From contig CAKPXD010000011.1 in NCBI GenBank assembly GCA_934201655.1, forward strand, positions 1-19,765: 19,765 nt of DNA, given 5' to 3'. Source of the DNA: an uncultured Streptococcus sp. GTDB taxonomy: Bacteria > Bacillota > Bacilli > Lactobacillales > Streptococcaceae. This document shows positions 19,690-19,765 of the stretch, one piece after another. The position numbers were made by a program, and so were the translations under genes. The stretch's first letter is position 1; each line of letters starts with the position of its first letter. Under the pieces are notes generated by a model, which was not told the DNA's origin, did not search any database, and was given only the letters and a program-made list of their open reading frames with translations.

Positions 19690-19717
19690 TACCTCTGTTA
19701 GTGACAGGGGTATTTTT
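19690..19717 (+). terminator. Terminator after the solute-binding protein gene
   Basis: ACCTCTGT (19691-19698) and ACAGGGGT (19704-19711) form an 8-bp stem with one G-T pair, followed by ATTTTTAT. The 48 bp to the right edge show nothing recognisable. Confidence 0.85.
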
Positions 19718-19765
19718 ATGTAAGCACATTCAAAAAAGTGACTGGATTGCCTCATATTCTTTGAC

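Overview
The window looks like the chromosome of a mitis-group Streptococcus (S. mitis/oralis/infantis-like, close to S. pneumoniae). The evidence is low GC, strong AGGAGG-type ribosome binding sites, and proteins I recognise as orthologues of pneumococcal StrH, BgaR, BgaC, the gadVWEF phosphotransferase system, AgaS, GalM, RNase J1, RpoY, TsaB/RimI/TsaD and an SP_0148-like lipoprotein. As far as I remember the pneumococcal maps, galM and rnjA are not neighbours there, so the gene order here points to a commensal relative. I saw no CRISPR array, insertion sequence, prophage gene, tRNA or rRNA.

Positions 1-5200 hold strH (minus strand, running off the left edge), a sortase-type surface beta-N-acetylhexosaminidase with two GH20 domains and at least three G5 repeats. 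It has its own promoter with a perfect CcpA (cre) site. Next comes a GntR/UTRA regulator (bgaR-like, minus strand), divergent from a seven-gene plus-strand operon at 5205-11927: bgaC (GH35 beta-galactosidase), PTS EIIB, EIIC, EIID and EIIA, agaS (sugar-phosphate isomerase/deaminase) and galM (mutarotase). Together they form a host-glycan system. StrH and BgaC trim GlcNAc and galactose, the PTS imports a galactosamine-type or related sugar, and AgaS and GalM feed it to central metabolism. A perfect 15-bp hairpin separates EIIA from agaS. A bidirectional terminator closes the operon against rnjA.

Positions 11968-14870 hold rpoY-rnjA (minus strand; RNA polymerase epsilon and RNase J1). Behind them is a 659-bp stretch without a protein gene. 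There the minus strand carries two complete promoter-to-terminator units that look like structured small RNAs of about 175 and 148 nt, with nearly identical terminator hairpins. They lie divergent from a gene for a 71-residue membrane protein of unknown function. This is the most interesting unexplained part of the window.

Positions 14868-19765 hold the overlapping tsaB-rimI-tsaD operon (tRNA t6A37 modification and ribosomal protein acetylation), then a membrane-anchored hypothetical protein whose promoter abuts its start codon (a leaderless mRNA candidate). After that come an AzlC/AzlD branched-chain amino acid exporter pair and a solute-binding lipoprotein without transporter partners in view, closed by a terminator.
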